Assembly (NCBI RefSeq): GCF_005503625.1
Contig: NZ_SCMX01000027.1
Span: 19,634-83,633, forward strand
Reading direction: 5' to 3'
DNA from: Cupriavidus sp. 2SB
Lineage (GTDB): Bacteria; Pseudomonadota; Gammaproteobacteria; Burkholderiales; Burkholderiaceae
DNA: 64,000 nucleotides
The position numbers and the translations under genes are program-made. The notes beneath the pieces were generated by a model, which saw only the letters and a list, made by a program, of their open reading frames with translations, did not search any database and had not been told where the DNA came from. This document shows, in pieces, positions 9,787 to 18,703 of the stretch. Each line of letters starts with the position of its first letter. The first letter of the stretch is position 1.

Positions 9787-10782
9787 ATGTCTGAAACATC
9801 CAGCGGCAAGTCCGTCACGCTGCACGACGTGGCACGCGAGGCCGGGGTCTCGCTGATCACCGCGTCACGCGCGCTCAGCAATCCCGGATTGGTGTCGGCC
9901 AAGACCATCGCCCGCGTGCAGGAAGCAGTGGCGGCAACCGGCTACATCCCCAATCTGCTGGCGGGTGGCCTGAAGTCCCGCCGCAGCCTGACCGTGGCGG
10001 CGCTCGTCCCCAACATCGCCGTGGCGCAGTTCATTCCCACGGTCAAGGCGCTGACCGATGCGCTCGATACGGCTGGCTATCAGTTGATCCTGGGCCAGAC
10101 GGGATACGACCATGCGCGCGAGGAAGCGCTGCTGGGCACCATGATCAGCCGACGACCCGATGGCATTGTGGTGACGGGCCTGGTGCATTCGCAGACATCG
10201 CGCGACCTGCTGCGGCGTTCCGGTATTCCCGTGGTCGAGACCTGGGACCTGAGCGATCGGCCCGTGGATATGGCCGTGGGCTTTTCGCATCTCAAGGTGG
10301 GCAGTGCGGTGGCTGGCTATTTTCTGGGGAAGGGGTGGCGGCGCTTCGGCATTGCCACTGGCGACGATCATCGCGCGGCCGTGCGCCGCGAAGGCTTTGT
10401 CTCGACGCTCGGCCATGATGTGCCCACCGTGCGAGTGCCATCGCCCAGCAGTCTCGGACTGGGGCGCCAGGCGCTGCGCGAACTGCTGGCACAGGACCCA
10501 AGGATCGAAGCGGTCTTCTGCAGCTCCGACCAACTCGCGCAAGGCGTGATGGAAGAAGCCCGCGCACGCGGCATGCGTGTGCCGCAAGACCTTGCAATCT
10601 GTGGTTTCGGCGATGCCGATTTTGCGGCGGACATGGCGCCAGCGCTCACCACCGTGCAGATCGACGGCGCGGCCATCGGCCAGCTTGCGGCGAATCTGGT
10701 GCTGACGCGCTGCCGTGGAGAGACGGTGGCCACACCCGTGGTGGATGTGGGATTCAGGATTGTGGAGCGGGAGTCGACCTGA
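9787..10782 (+). CDS. LacI-family transcriptional regulator
   Basis: A 331-residue regulator. The N-terminal helix-turn-helix (VTLHDVAREAGVSLITASRA) and hinge helix are followed by a periplasmic-binding-protein-like effector domain (ALVPNIAVAQFIPTVKALTD onwards). The DNA-binding part resembles the GntR/IdnR group of LacI proteins that control sugar-acid catabolism. It is transcribed away from the dehydratase-Bug operon and is probably its repressor, released by the sugar acid or a product of it. This is inferred from divergence and from the two operators in between. Confidence 0.9.
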   Translation: MSETSSGKSVTLHDVAREAGVSLITASRALSNPGLVSAKTIARVQEAVAATGYIPNLLAGGLKSRRSLTVAALVPNIAVAQFIPTVKALTDALDTAGYQLILGQTGYDHAREEALLGTMISRRPDGIVVTGLVHSQTSRDLLRRSGIPVVETWDLSDRPVDMAVGFSHLKVGSAVAGYFLGKGWRRFGIATGDDHRAAVRREGFVSTLGHDVPTVRVPSPSSLGLGRQALRELLAQDPRIEAVFCSSDQLAQGVMEEARARGMRVPQDLAICGFGDADFAADMAPALTTVQIDGAAIGQLAANLVLTRCRGETVATPVVDVGFRIVEREST

Positions 10783-10797
10783 CGGCGGCGATGCGTT

Positions 10798-11391
10798 TCA
10801 CGAACCCGATGTGAGCGCGGGAAACACCGTGGCCTTTCGTGCGCCGCCTTTGGATGGCAGTTCGATCAACACGCCCCCGGCGCTCTCGGCGTCGTGCCGC
10901 GTGAGGGCGGTGATGACCACCTGATGCGTGACGAACAGGTAGGGTCCGCCGCGCGGATCGAGTCCATCGACGTAGCGCGACAGCTTTTGCATCTGCGCAT
11001 CGCGCGTGGCGCGGTCGGCATTGAAAAACGAGTTCAGAAGCGGCTCGGTGTGTACCGGGCCGAGGTCCATCAGCCGTGCGGTGTCCTGACAGCGGCACCA
11101 CGCGCTGCTGGCGACTAGCGTGGGCCGGAATCTTGCCGATTTCAGGCGCTCGCCAGACAGCCTGGCCTGGCTGCGCCCCTGCGCGTCGAGATTGCGCTGC
11201 GTCGCGCAGTCGCCCAGCTTGAACTGATCAGGATCGCCGACACCCGGTGCGCGGGCGTGGCGCAGGACCAGCACGGTGTCTGGCTTTCCCAGTGCCGCCG
11301 ACAAAGCCGTGGTCTGCGCGCGGACCGGCGAGATAGTCAGCGACAGCCACGCAGCGGGCAGGGCGCAAACGAAGTGGCGGCGGGTCGGCAT
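10798..11391 (-). CDS. exported histidine phosphatase superfamily protein
   Basis: A 197-residue protein with an N-terminal export signal (RRHFVCALPAAWLSLTISPVRA) and a histidine-phosphatase fold. The nucleophile motif reads LVLRHARAPG instead of the usual RHG. Further conserved parts are the arginine region LSGERLKSARF and a second histidine in LFVTHQVVITAL. Close relatives in Burkholderiaceae are unassigned. It converges on the LacI gene and diverges from the PaiB-like gene. Substrate unknown. Confidence 0.8.
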   Translation of the reverse strand: MPTRRHFVCALPAAWLSLTISPVRAQTTALSAALGKPDTVLVLRHARAPGVGDPDQFKLGDCATQRNLDAQGRSQARLSGERLKSARFRPTLVASSAWCRCQDTARLMDLGPVHTEPLLNSFFNADRATRDAQMQKLSRYVDGLDPRGGPYLFVTHQVVITALTRHDAESAGGVLIELPSKGGARKATVFPALTSGS

Positions 11392-11567
11392 GGGGCGGCT
11401 CCATCGCGGGGGTGTCTTTCAAGATAGGCGATGGGGCCGGATGGCGACCAGGGTGGGAGGAAGTGGTCCGGCAAAACTGCCACAAACTGGCCCTGTGCGA
11501 CATGCCAGTTTGCTTGCAGAATGTCTCCTGTCCCCGAGAACACACAGGCCACGACCCGCCATTCGTC

Positions 11568-12209
11568 ATGTATATCCCCGCCCATTTTGAAATCCCCACG
11601 CTCGAGGCGATGCACGCGCTGATCGCCAGCCATCCGTTCGGCACGCTGGTCACCCACGGCAAGGGTGGTCTCGACGCGAACCACATCCCGTTCGAACTTG
11701 AACCCAGCCATGGCACCCACGGCCTGCTCAAGGCCCACGTGGCGCGCGCCAATCCGGTCTGGCAGGACGTGACGAACGGCGCCGAGGTCCTGGTGATCTT
11801 TCGCGCCGGCGACGCCTATATCTCGCCCAACTGGTATCCGAGCAAGCACGAGGCACATAAGCAGGTGCCCACCTGGAACTACCAGGTCGTCCATGCCCAT
11901 GGCCGCATCACGATCCACGACGACGAACGCCACGTGCGCGGCGTGGTGGCGCGACTGACCCGTACTCACGAAGCGACGCAGCCAAAACCGTGGCGCATGT
12001 CGGACGCCCCGAGCGATTTCATCGACACGATGGTCAAGTCCATCGTCGGCATCGAAATCGAGATCACGCGGATGGAAGGCAAATCCAAGCTTGGTCAGCA
12101 CAAGGAGGCAAGGGATATCCGCGGGCCGGGCGAGGCGCTGGTGGCGCTGGGCAAAACGGAGATTGGTGAAGCGATGCTGGAGAGGGCGGAGGGGAAGGAG
12201 CGGGAGTAA
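11568..12209 (+). CDS. PaiB-like FMN-binding protein
   Basis: A 213-residue member of the FMN-binding split-barrel family related to Bacillus PaiB. It shows the signature YISPNWYPSK followed by VPTWNYQVVHAHG at about residues 84-112. PaiB was described as a negative regulator, but most members are simply flavin-binding proteins of unknown role. The start at 11568 was chosen because the protein then begins at the conserved MYIPAHF; upstream codons in the same frame do not look like coding sequence. It is followed by a perfect hairpin shared with the convergent SDR gene. Confidence 0.85.
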   Translation: MYIPAHFEIPTLEAMHALIASHPFGTLVTHGKGGLDANHIPFELEPSHGTHGLLKAHVARANPVWQDVTNGAEVLVIFRAGDAYISPNWYPSKHEAHKQVPTWNYQVVHAHGRITIHDDERHVRGVVARLTRTHEATQPKPWRMSDAPSDFIDTMVKSIVGIEIEITRMEGKSKLGQHKEARDIRGPGEALVALGKTEIGEAMLERAEGKERE

Positions 12210-12215
12210 GGGTTG

Positions 12216-12255
12216 CGATGATCGCCTCTCCCGCAAGCGGGAGAGGCGATCATCG
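12216..12255. terminator. perfect 19-bp inverted repeat between convergent genes
   Basis: Arms 12216-12234 and 12237-12255 are fully complementary across a two-base AA centre, with CTCCCGC/GCGGGAG at the tip. There is no T-run on either side, so this may be a bidirectional terminator or a small REP-like element. It lies seven bases after the PaiB-like stop and 34 bases from the SDR stop. Confidence 0.7.
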
Positions 12256-12288
12256 GCGTCAAGCAGTTGAGCCGTATGCCGGCGAGGT

Positions 12289-13095
12289 TCACGCGAGGTA
12301 GCGCGGCGCCGGGGTGTTTTGCGACAGCACCCCGGACATTGCCTGACGCGCTGCCTCATAAGCTTGCCAGTGCTCGATCGCGTGCAGCGACGGGATCGTG
12401 ATGAGTTCACCACGTTCGAAGCCAACCAGCGCCGCATCTACCATATCGGCCGCAGGCATCACGATTGATTGGTCGAGGTGTTCCACCGGCAGGCCGCCGG
12501 TTTCCCAGAAGTCCGTCGCCGTTGCGCCCGGCAGCACGGCCTGCACGCGCACACCCTTGCTGGCGAGTTCGTGATGCAGTGACTGGCTGAATGCCTGGAC
12601 GTACGCCTTGCTCGCACCATAGACGCCGTTCAAGACTTCCGGCGCGATGCCGACAATCGACGCGATGTTGATGAACGCGCCCTTGCCGCGTGCGACGAAG
12701 CCCGGCGCGGCGGCGTAGGTCAGGCGCGTCAACGCCGTCACGTTCAGTTCGATCATGCGCGTCATCTGTTCCACGTCGCTGTCAAGCAACGGCGTATGTG
12801 TGCCGATGCCGGCATTGTTGACGAGCAGCGTGATGCTGGCGTCGGTACGCAGCTTGTCTTCGACGGTGGCAAGCGAGGCGCGGTCGTTGAGGTCGGCGGG
12901 CAGCACTTCCACGGCGCGGCCGGTCTCGTCGGAAATGCGGCGTGCGAGGGCGTCGAGCTTGTCGCGGCTGCGGGCCACCAGGATCAGGTCATAGCCGCGG
13001 CGGGCAAGTCGGTCGGCGTAGATGGCGCCGATGCCCGACGATGCGCCGGTAACAAGTGCGGTGCCCAGGTGTTGCGTGCTGGTTTGCTGCGTCAT
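12289..13095 (-). CDS. short-chain dehydrogenase/reductase
   Basis: A 268-residue classical SDR. Cofactor motif TGASSGIG lies near residue 18, NNAG near 94, and the catalytic Ser with YGASK tyrosine and lysine around residues 145-170. The basic residue after the second strand (LVARSRDK) suggests NADP(H). No substrate can be assigned. It is divergent from the GlxA-type regulator, with a large inverted repeat in between, so the regulator may control it. Confidence 0.92.
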   Translation of the reverse strand: MTQQTSTQHLGTALVTGASSGIGAIYADRLARRGYDLILVARSRDKLDALARRISDETGRAVEVLPADLNDRASLATVEDKLRTDASITLLVNNAGIGTHTPLLDSDVEQMTRMIELNVTALTRLTYAAAPGFVARGKGAFINIASIVGIAPEVLNGVYGASKAYVQAFSQSLHHELASKGVRVQAVLPGATATDFWETGGLPVEHLDQSIVMPAADMVDAALVGFERGELITIPSLHAIEHWQAYEAARQAMSGVLSQNTPAPRYLA

Positions 13096-13174
13096 GATCG
13101 AGACTCCATGCTTGGGGTTTCAGGTGGTTCGGATGCGTGGCATCCATGTGAAGCATGGTAGGGCGGGAAGCGCG

Positions 13175-13210
13175 TGACCGAAATGACGTATATAGTCATG
13201 TTTTCGGTCA
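13175..13210. promoter_or_regulatory. inverted repeat in the SDR/regulator divergent promoter
   Basis: TGACCGAAA (13175-13183) and TTTCGGTCA (13202-13210) are perfect 9-bp inverted arms, with a nested TGAC and GTCA inside. The repeat ends 31 bases before the regulator start and is about 80 bases upstream of the SDR start. It is a candidate operator for the neighbouring AraC/GlxA protein. Confidence 0.5.
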
Positions 13211-13241
13211 TTGCCGATCTTTGGCGCTCTGGAGGCTCGTC

Positions 13242-14183
13242 ATGCATCGCGTTGGATTTCTGTTACCGGATGGCTTCCAGGTCATGACGCTGGCCGCGCA
13301 AGCCGTCTTCGAGTACACCAATTTGTCGCTTGGCGAGCCGGTGTACCGGATCGAGAACTACTCGATGCAGGGCGGCATGTTGCGGTCATCGCTGGGCATG
13401 GCCGTGGAGACGCGGCCCGCCAGCATGCGCCTGGCCGTGGACACCTGGATCGTGGCCGGTGTGGGCGATCCCGTTGCCACCCAGAGTACCGAGCCGATGC
13501 GCGAGTTCGTGGGGAAGGTGGCGGGCAAGGCGCGTCGTGTGGCGTCGATCTGCACGGGCGCGTTCGTGCTGGCGGAATCCGGCCTTCTGGCTGGACGCCG
13601 TGCCACCACGCATTGGGCCTTTGCGCGCGATTTGCAGCGGCTGCACCCCGACGTTCGCGTGGAGGAGGACCGCATCCACATCGTCGATGGGCCGATCTGG
13701 ACCTCGGCCGGGATGACCGCCGGTCTGGATCTGGCACTGGCGATGGTGGAGAAGGATTTCGGTGCCGAGATGGCGCGCTCGGTGGCGCACAAGCTGGTGA
13801 TGTACCAGCGCCGGTCAGGCGGGCAGTCGCAGCACTCGGAGTTGCTGGAGCTTGCGCCGAAGTCCGACCGTATCCAGAGTGCGCTCGAATTCGCGCGCAA
13901 GAACCTGCATCGGCCATTGACTGTGGAGGATCTGGCCGAATCGGTGCATCTGAGTCCACGCCAGTTCAGCCGCGTGTTTACGGCCGAGACAGGACAGCCG
14001 CCCGCCAAGGCTATCGAAAAACTGCGGCTGGAGGCGGCGCGGCTGATGATCGAGCAGAGTCGTCATCCACTGGACGTGGTGGCAAAGGAAACCGGCTTCC
14101 GGGATCGCCGACACCTGCGCGAAGCATTCGTGCGCGGATTCGGCTTGCCGCCGCAGGCAGTAAGGCGGGAAGCGCGCGGCTGA
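13242..14183 (+). CDS. GlxA-type AraC-family regulator with DJ-1/PfpI-like domain
   Basis: A 313-residue fusion. The N-terminal DJ-1/PfpI-like domain (residues about 1-190) has the nucleophile-elbow region ASICTGAFVLAESGLL. The C-terminal AraC double helix-turn-helix has a first helix pair in LTVEDLAESVHLSPRQFSRV and a second in ETGFRDRRHLREAFVRGFG. GlxA-type proteins are transcriptional regulators, and the amidotransferase-like domain is thought to sense ligands rather than act catalytically. The start at 13242 has GGAGG at 13231-13235. An intrinsic terminator follows at once. Confidence 0.9.
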   Translation: MHRVGFLLPDGFQVMTLAAQAVFEYTNLSLGEPVYRIENYSMQGGMLRSSLGMAVETRPASMRLAVDTWIVAGVGDPVATQSTEPMREFVGKVAGKARRVASICTGAFVLAESGLLAGRRATTHWAFARDLQRLHPDVRVEEDRIHIVDGPIWTSAGMTAGLDLALAMVEKDFGAEMARSVAHKLVMYQRRSGGQSQHSELLELAPKSDRIQSALEFARKNLHRPLTVEDLAESVHLSPRQFSRVFTAETGQPPAKAIEKLRLEAARLMIEQSRHPLDVVAKETGFRDRRHLREAFVRGFGLPPQAVRREARG

Positions 14184-14200
14184 GCACCGCGCGCTTTTTT
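14171..14200 (+). terminator. intrinsic terminator of the GlxA-type regulator
   Basis: AGCGCGCGG and CCGCGCGCT form a 9-bp stem with loop CTGAGCA, followed by a T-run ending at 14200. The stem overlaps the last codons of the gene. Confidence 0.85.
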
Positions 14201-14225
14201 CTACGTATGTACGCTGACGGCCTGA

Positions 14226-16199
14226 TCAACCGTCGATACGTACCTGCACACCATTGGCGGTGTAGATCGGCGTGACCTTGTAGCCGTCGACGGCCACGGC
14301 GGTGAACTGGCCCTTGATGCTGCTGCCCGTCATGATGGCGACGGTATCGCCGGCCTTCGGCGCATACCCGTTGACGAACGCCACGCGCAGCGTGCCGCCA
14401 GCAATCGTCGTCAGGCCAGCCACGGTCATGCGGCCCTGGCCGTTGGGGCCCACGCGCAGGTCGAGCGTGGTGTTTGCCAGTTGGGTGTACTTGCCGGCGA
14501 TGGCCACGCTGGCCGGGGCGTTGATGATGACGGAGCCGGCGGCGAGGTAGACATCGCCCGTGCCGAAGGCATTCACCGAAGCCGCTTCGAGCGCGCCGCC
14601 TGCCACCTGCGTGCCGCCGGAATACGTGTTGGTGCCGCCGAGCTTCAGGTTGCCGGTGCCCTTGAGCGTGAACTTGCCCGAGCCGCCGATGTTGTTGCGC
14701 CAGAGGTCGGCCGCGTGGAAGCCGCCGAGCGTGGCATCCATCGTCACCACGACATTGCCGTTGAAGGCGCCGTAACCATCGCCAGCAGCGAACAGGTTCA
14801 GGCGGCCCCAGCCTTCGGCATCGTCCATGACCGGATAACCCGAAGCAATCTCAGTGGTCTTCAGCACCACGCGGCGTTGATCGGCGCTCAGGTACGGGAA
14901 ACGGGTTTCCAGCATGACTTCCGCCCCCTTGGGTACGACCGGCTCCAGCGTGGCCGAGCCGATCTGCGGGAAGCCGAACGTCATGCGGCGATTGAAGTTG
15001 GCCTTGTTGGTGGCGTAGTCGGTGAAGCGGTCATTGGCCGCCGTGCCCGACTGCGCGAACGTGCGGAAGGTGGCCGGCGTGGTGCCCGTAGCGGCCATCA
15101 GCGCCGTGTGGGCCTGCGTATAAGCGCTGGCCTTCAGCGCGGCGTTGGCCGGGATGTACAGGTTGGCGGCAGCCGAAGCAATGCCGAGCATACGGCCGCC
15201 GATAACGTCGAGCGGCGAATGCATGCCGGCGAGGATGCGGTTCTCACCGAGTTCCATGCCGCGCGTGAGCATTTCCTGGAAGCGTTCCGGCACCAGGTAG
15301 GCCATGACCACGGCATTGCGCAGCGCTTCGGCGGTATGGCCGCTGACAAAGCCGCCGTCGTTGTTGGGAGTCGGGCTGATAGCCGGCACCAGGGTCGGCG
15401 CCACCACCACGCTGCTGCTCCAGCGGTACGGACGTGCGTACTTGTAGAAGCGCTTGTTCGGCTCGGTCGAGGCATTGTCGCCAACCTTGTTGACCATCGT
15501 GATCACATCGCCGAACGTGGCATTGGCAGAGCCGGCCACACCGACGTTGTTGCCGCCATCGTCGTACTTGATGGTTGTGGCGTCAGCCGGGATGCTCGTG
15601 ATCGTGGTGGTCTGCTGGGCGGCGGCGCGCCATGCAGCAGTGAGCGGACCCATGCCATCGGTCACGCTGTAGTTCTTGCCGCGGCGGTCGTCGTAGTAGG
15701 CAGCCTCGGCCTGCGCAGCCGTGCGTGCCGTGGTGGCGTCGATCACGTACTGGACGTTCGCGTTGTGGATGGCAGCGTTGACCACCGTGCCGCCCGGGGT
15801 GCCATCGCCTGGCAAGCCCGTCCATGACGAAGCCACCACCGCCGGGAACGCGCCGTCAGCCGGCGCCGTCTGCGCGGCATCGACGATACGCGTCAGCGGC
15901 TCCCACACGTTCAGGAATCCTTCCATCAGCCGCACACCGGAATTCGTCTCCAGCGTGGCGTACTTCGCTACACCGCGCTGGTTCGACGCGATGTCGTCCA
16001 CAAACGGGGTCACCGAAGCTTTGACGGGCGCGCTATCCACGAAAGCCGGATCTGCCGGCGCGGCAGGCACGGCCAGCGGCGTGGTCGTCGTGCCACTGCT
16101 CTGCGTAGTGTTGTTGTCATCGCCGCCACAGGCGCCGAGCAGCAGGGCAAAACAGGCGACCGCGATGGCCGAGGGCATTCCGGGGGTGGAGAAAGACAT
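14226..16199 (-). CDS. PAP2-family phosphatase lipoprotein with autotransporter-type repeat tail
   Basis: A 657-residue protein. The lipobox LLLGAC ends the signal at about residue 24. The PAP2/vanadium-haloperoxidase-like phosphatase signature is visible as KYARPYRW, FVSGHTAEA and NRILAGMHSPLD at about residues 260-345. The segment EGWGRLNLFAAGDGYG resembles the end of autotransporter peptidase domains. The last 150 residues contain a passenger-associated repeat (GGTNTYSGGTQVAGGALEA) and beta-strand-rich sequence, but no outer-membrane barrel. It is probably an acid-phosphatase-like enzyme anchored in the envelope. The combination of a lipid anchor and passenger repeats is unusual. Confidence 0.8.
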   Translation of the reverse strand: MSFSTPGMPSAIAVACFALLLGACGGDDNNTTQSSGTTTTPLAVPAAPADPAFVDSAPVKASVTPFVDDIASNQRGVAKYATLETNSGVRLMEGFLNVWEPLTRIVDAAQTAPADGAFPAVVASSWTGLPGDGTPGGTVVNAAIHNANVQYVIDATTARTAAQAEAAYYDDRRGKNYSVTDGMGPLTAAWRAAAQQTTTITSIPADATTIKYDDGGNNVGVAGSANATFGDVITMVNKVGDNASTEPNKRFYKYARPYRWSSSVVVAPTLVPAISPTPNNDGGFVSGHTAEALRNAVVMAYLVPERFQEMLTRGMELGENRILAGMHSPLDVIGGRMLGIASAAANLYIPANAALKASAYTQAHTALMAATGTTPATFRTFAQSGTAANDRFTDYATNKANFNRRMTFGFPQIGSATLEPVVPKGAEVMLETRFPYLSADQRRVVLKTTEIASGYPVMDDAEGWGRLNLFAAGDGYGAFNGNVVVTMDATLGGFHAADLWRNNIGGSGKFTLKGTGNLKLGGTNTYSGGTQVAGGALEAASVNAFGTGDVYLAAGSVIINAPASVAIAGKYTQLANTTLDLRVGPNGQGRMTVAGLTTIAGGTLRVAFVNGYAPKAGDTVAIMTGSSIKGQFTAVAVDGYKVTPIYTANGVQVRIDG

Positions 16200-16344
16200 G
16201 CTGGGTCCTTAAAAGACGGCAATGGCCGTCGAAAAGGACGCAGTTTGATCAAACAATGTTGCGGAAATATGTACTTTGATGCACTTGGTTGGATGTTTAG
16301 CTCGACATTTGTTTCATCGAACTGTCATCCAGCCATTGCCCATT

Positions 16345-16911
16345 TCACCCCCAGCGCCGTACCCGTCCCGTATCGATGTGCACAAAATTATCCGACTTGT
16401 AGAAGCCCACGCCGCCCGCCTGAAGCGATTCGGCGGCGTCGCGCAGGTCTGCGAGCGCTACACCGGGCAAACGGATGTCGATGGCCATGCCATCCATGTG
16501 CAGGCTTCGTTTTGCGACGCCACCCGCGCGTGTACGACGCAGGCGGTCGTTCGTGGCGGGGCAGCGGTAACCCGAGATGACCTGGAACGGGGTGTCGGTT
16601 TTCAGTTCCTGGCGCAGGGCGAATAGTACGCCGAACAGCGTGGGATCGATCTGGCCGACGGTGCCGGAGTAGTGATCGCGCAGGAAATGATTCAGCGACT
16701 GCTGCGCTTGCGGCAGGACGTCATCGCCGCGGGCGAAGACGAGCGCGAGATGCTCGCCAGTGTGCGTGTGATCAAACGACAGCGACCGGGCGTCGGGCCC
16801 GATTGCTGCCAGCGCGTTGCGTGGCGCCAGGGTGGAGAGCCCTGCGCCGAGCGCGATGGCGCTGGCGCAATGCAAAAAACGGCGACGCGGGTTGAAGCTG
16901 GATTCGGACAT
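16345..16911 (-). CDS. YcbK-like DUF882/M15 murein endopeptidase
   Basis: A 188-residue protein with a twin-arginine-like signal (NPRRRFLHCASAIALGAGL) and an M15-type zinc peptidase domain. Zinc ligands are expected in SLHMDGMAIDIR and NFVHIDTGRVRRWG, with the conserved SGYRCPATND upstream. E. coli YcbK (MepK) cleaves peptide cross-links in murein. It lies 26 bases downstream of the L,D-transpeptidase gene, as in E. coli, where ycbB and ycbK are adjacent. Confidence 0.88.
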   Translation of the reverse strand: MSESSFNPRRRFLHCASAIALGAGLSTLAPRNALAAIGPDARSLSFDHTHTGEHLALVFARGDDVLPQAQQSLNHFLRDHYSGTVGQIDPTLFGVLFALRQELKTDTPFQVISGYRCPATNDRLRRTRAGGVAKRSLHMDGMAIDIRLPGVALADLRDAAESLQAGGVGFYKSDNFVHIDTGRVRRWG

Positions 16912-16937
16912 GGAAACTTTTACAACGGGTGCGGCAT

Positions 16938-18587
16938 TCAGGAGGGCCGTGCGGCAGGTCTGGCCCCAGCGCGTTGCCGCAGCGCCTGGTCCAGCAGTTT
17001 GTCCTGACCGTAGATGTCAGGGACGAAGTGTACCCGTCCGTCGGCGCGAGCGATGGCCGTGCCATACGCCAGCACCACGGGAATGGGATGCTGGAGTGCC
17101 ACGGTCTTCGATTTGCCAGCCGTCATTGCCTCACGGATGCGCGGCTCCGTCCATTCGGGCATGCCCTGCATCGCGAACTTCGCCAGTTCGACGGGTGCCT
17201 CCACGCGGATGCAGCCATGGCTGAAATCGCGTCGGTCTCGCTTGAACAGTTGCGGCGACGGCGTATGGTGCAGATAGATGGCCTGGTTGTTCGGAAAAAC
17301 GAACTTGATGTCGCCCAGCGCATTGAGCGGCCCCGGTCGCTGGCGGATGCGCGACTGCCCATTGAGCACGGCGTCCAGACTCGCCGGACTCACGGTGGTG
17401 CTGGCCGTGCTGCCAGTCACAAACTCGAAACCTTGCCGAGTCAGATAGCTCGGATCGCGTTGCAGCTTCGGAATGATTTCCTTCTTGGCGATTGACGACG
17501 GCACGTTCCAGTACGGGCTGAACTCGATGTAGCGCATGTCCTCGGCAAACAGCGGCGTGCGGGTGTCCAGCGCCTTGCCGACGATCACCTTCATCTCAAG
17601 CTTGATGTCGAGCTTGCCGCCGCTCTCAGGTTGATATTCATAAGCGCGCAGCATGAATTCAGGAACATTGACCACGATCATGCGCGGACCCTCGGCAAGC
17701 GGGGTCCATCGCGCGCGTTCCATCGTCAGTTCGATCTGTTGCACGCGTGCCGCGGGAGAAACGTTGAGTTGTGCCAGCGTGCCCGCGCCGATCACACCAT
17801 CGGCTTCGAGCGCATGGCGCGTCTGGAAAGCCTTTACCGCATCGACGATCGCGCCTTCGTAGCGTGCAGGCACGGGCGTGTCCTTCGGCAAGTCTCCGAG
17901 CGCTTCCAGCCGTTGCGACAACTGCGGCAGCCCCTTGTAGGTATCGCCCGCCTTGAGCTTGCTGCCGGGCAGAGGCGGTAGCGCGGTTTCCCAGTCAGGC
18001 AGCTTGGCCAATGTGCGGTAGCGCGCCAGCGCATCGCGCAACGTGCCGTAGAGTGGGAACGATGGCGCCGCCTCTCGCAAACCTTCGACAAGCCGGTTCG
18101 CGGCGATCGCCTGCCGCAGATAGGCTTCGGCGTCGAACGGCGCGGGCGCGGTCTTTGCAAAATTTGCATGGACCTTGCGCGGATCGACCCGGCCCACGTG
18201 CAGATCGGACAGGTAGCGGGTCATCGCCGTGGTCAGCGATGCATCGAAGCGCTGCATGGCCTCGGGCGACGGCGCGGGGCCGTTGATTGCCTGCGTCAGC
18301 GTGCGCTGCAGCGCCTCGGCGCCGTAGTCAGCCGGTTCGAGGCCGTCGGCACTGGCACCGGCCAGCGTCTTGATGGCAGCCTGTGCGGCCTGCGATGGGT
18401 GTCCATCGACGAGCCACAGCGGGGCCGGCGGCGTCTGCTGGGCCCAGGCACTCGCGGCGCCGCAGAGCACCAATGCCGCGCCGAGCTGGCGCAGGGACAC
18501 GACGGAAGACGCCCTTGAGCGGGGAGTCTTGCGGGTAGCGTTAGCGGGAATGGATTGCGTGGCGGTCGTGGCAACAGTCATTGGCAT
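16938..18587 (-). CDS. L,D-transpeptidase, YcbB/LdtD-like
   Basis: A protein of about 549 residues with a signal region (LRQLGAALVLCGAASAWA), an N-terminal scaffold domain, a peptidoglycan-binding domain (VKAFQTRHALEADGVIGAGT) and a C-terminal YkuD catalytic domain with the cysteine motif SHGCIRVEAP. It forms 3-3 cross-links between murein stem peptides in the periplasm. The start is uncertain: ATGs at 18581, 18587 and 18614 are all in frame and none has a convincing ribosome site; 18587 is a compromise that keeps the signal peptide. Confidence 0.9.
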   Translation of the reverse strand: MPMTVATTATQSIPANATRKTPRSRASSVVSLRQLGAALVLCGAASAWAQQTPPAPLWLVDGHPSQAAQAAIKTLAGASADGLEPADYGAEALQRTLTQAINGPAPSPEAMQRFDASLTTAMTRYLSDLHVGRVDPRKVHANFAKTAPAPFDAEAYLRQAIAANRLVEGLREAAPSFPLYGTLRDALARYRTLAKLPDWETALPPLPGSKLKAGDTYKGLPQLSQRLEALGDLPKDTPVPARYEGAIVDAVKAFQTRHALEADGVIGAGTLAQLNVSPAARVQQIELTMERARWTPLAEGPRMIVVNVPEFMLRAYEYQPESGGKLDIKLEMKVIVGKALDTRTPLFAEDMRYIEFSPYWNVPSSIAKKEIIPKLQRDPSYLTRQGFEFVTGSTASTTVSPASLDAVLNGQSRIRQRPGPLNALGDIKFVFPNNQAIYLHHTPSPQLFKRDRRDFSHGCIRVEAPVELAKFAMQGMPEWTEPRIREAMTAGKSKTVALQHPIPVVLAYGTAIARADGRVHFVPDIYGQDKLLDQALRQRAGARPAARPS

Positions 18588-18689
18588 GGCGTCGAAAGAG
18601 TGTCTCCGTCGCATATCCTAGCCGATGACGCGGTTGCGTCCGTTATGTTGCACTTGCTGAAAATAAAGATTCTGCGATTGCGCGATGAC

Positions 18690-18703
18690 TTGATTCATGT
18701 CAA
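18690..18703. promoter_or_regulatory. FNR/ANR-type box upstream of the universal stress gene
   Basis: TTGATTCATGTCAA matches the FNR consensus TTGAT-N4-ATCAA with one mismatch. A -10-like TATGCT lies at 18725-18730. A start near 18737-18738 would place the box centre at about -41.5, the standard class II activator position. Confidence 0.6.

Noticed and set aside
14481..15827. Plus-strand frame of 448 codons opposite the PAP2 gene
   Set aside because: Shadow frame; the minus strand carries a lipobox, the phosphatase motifs and a repeat tail.
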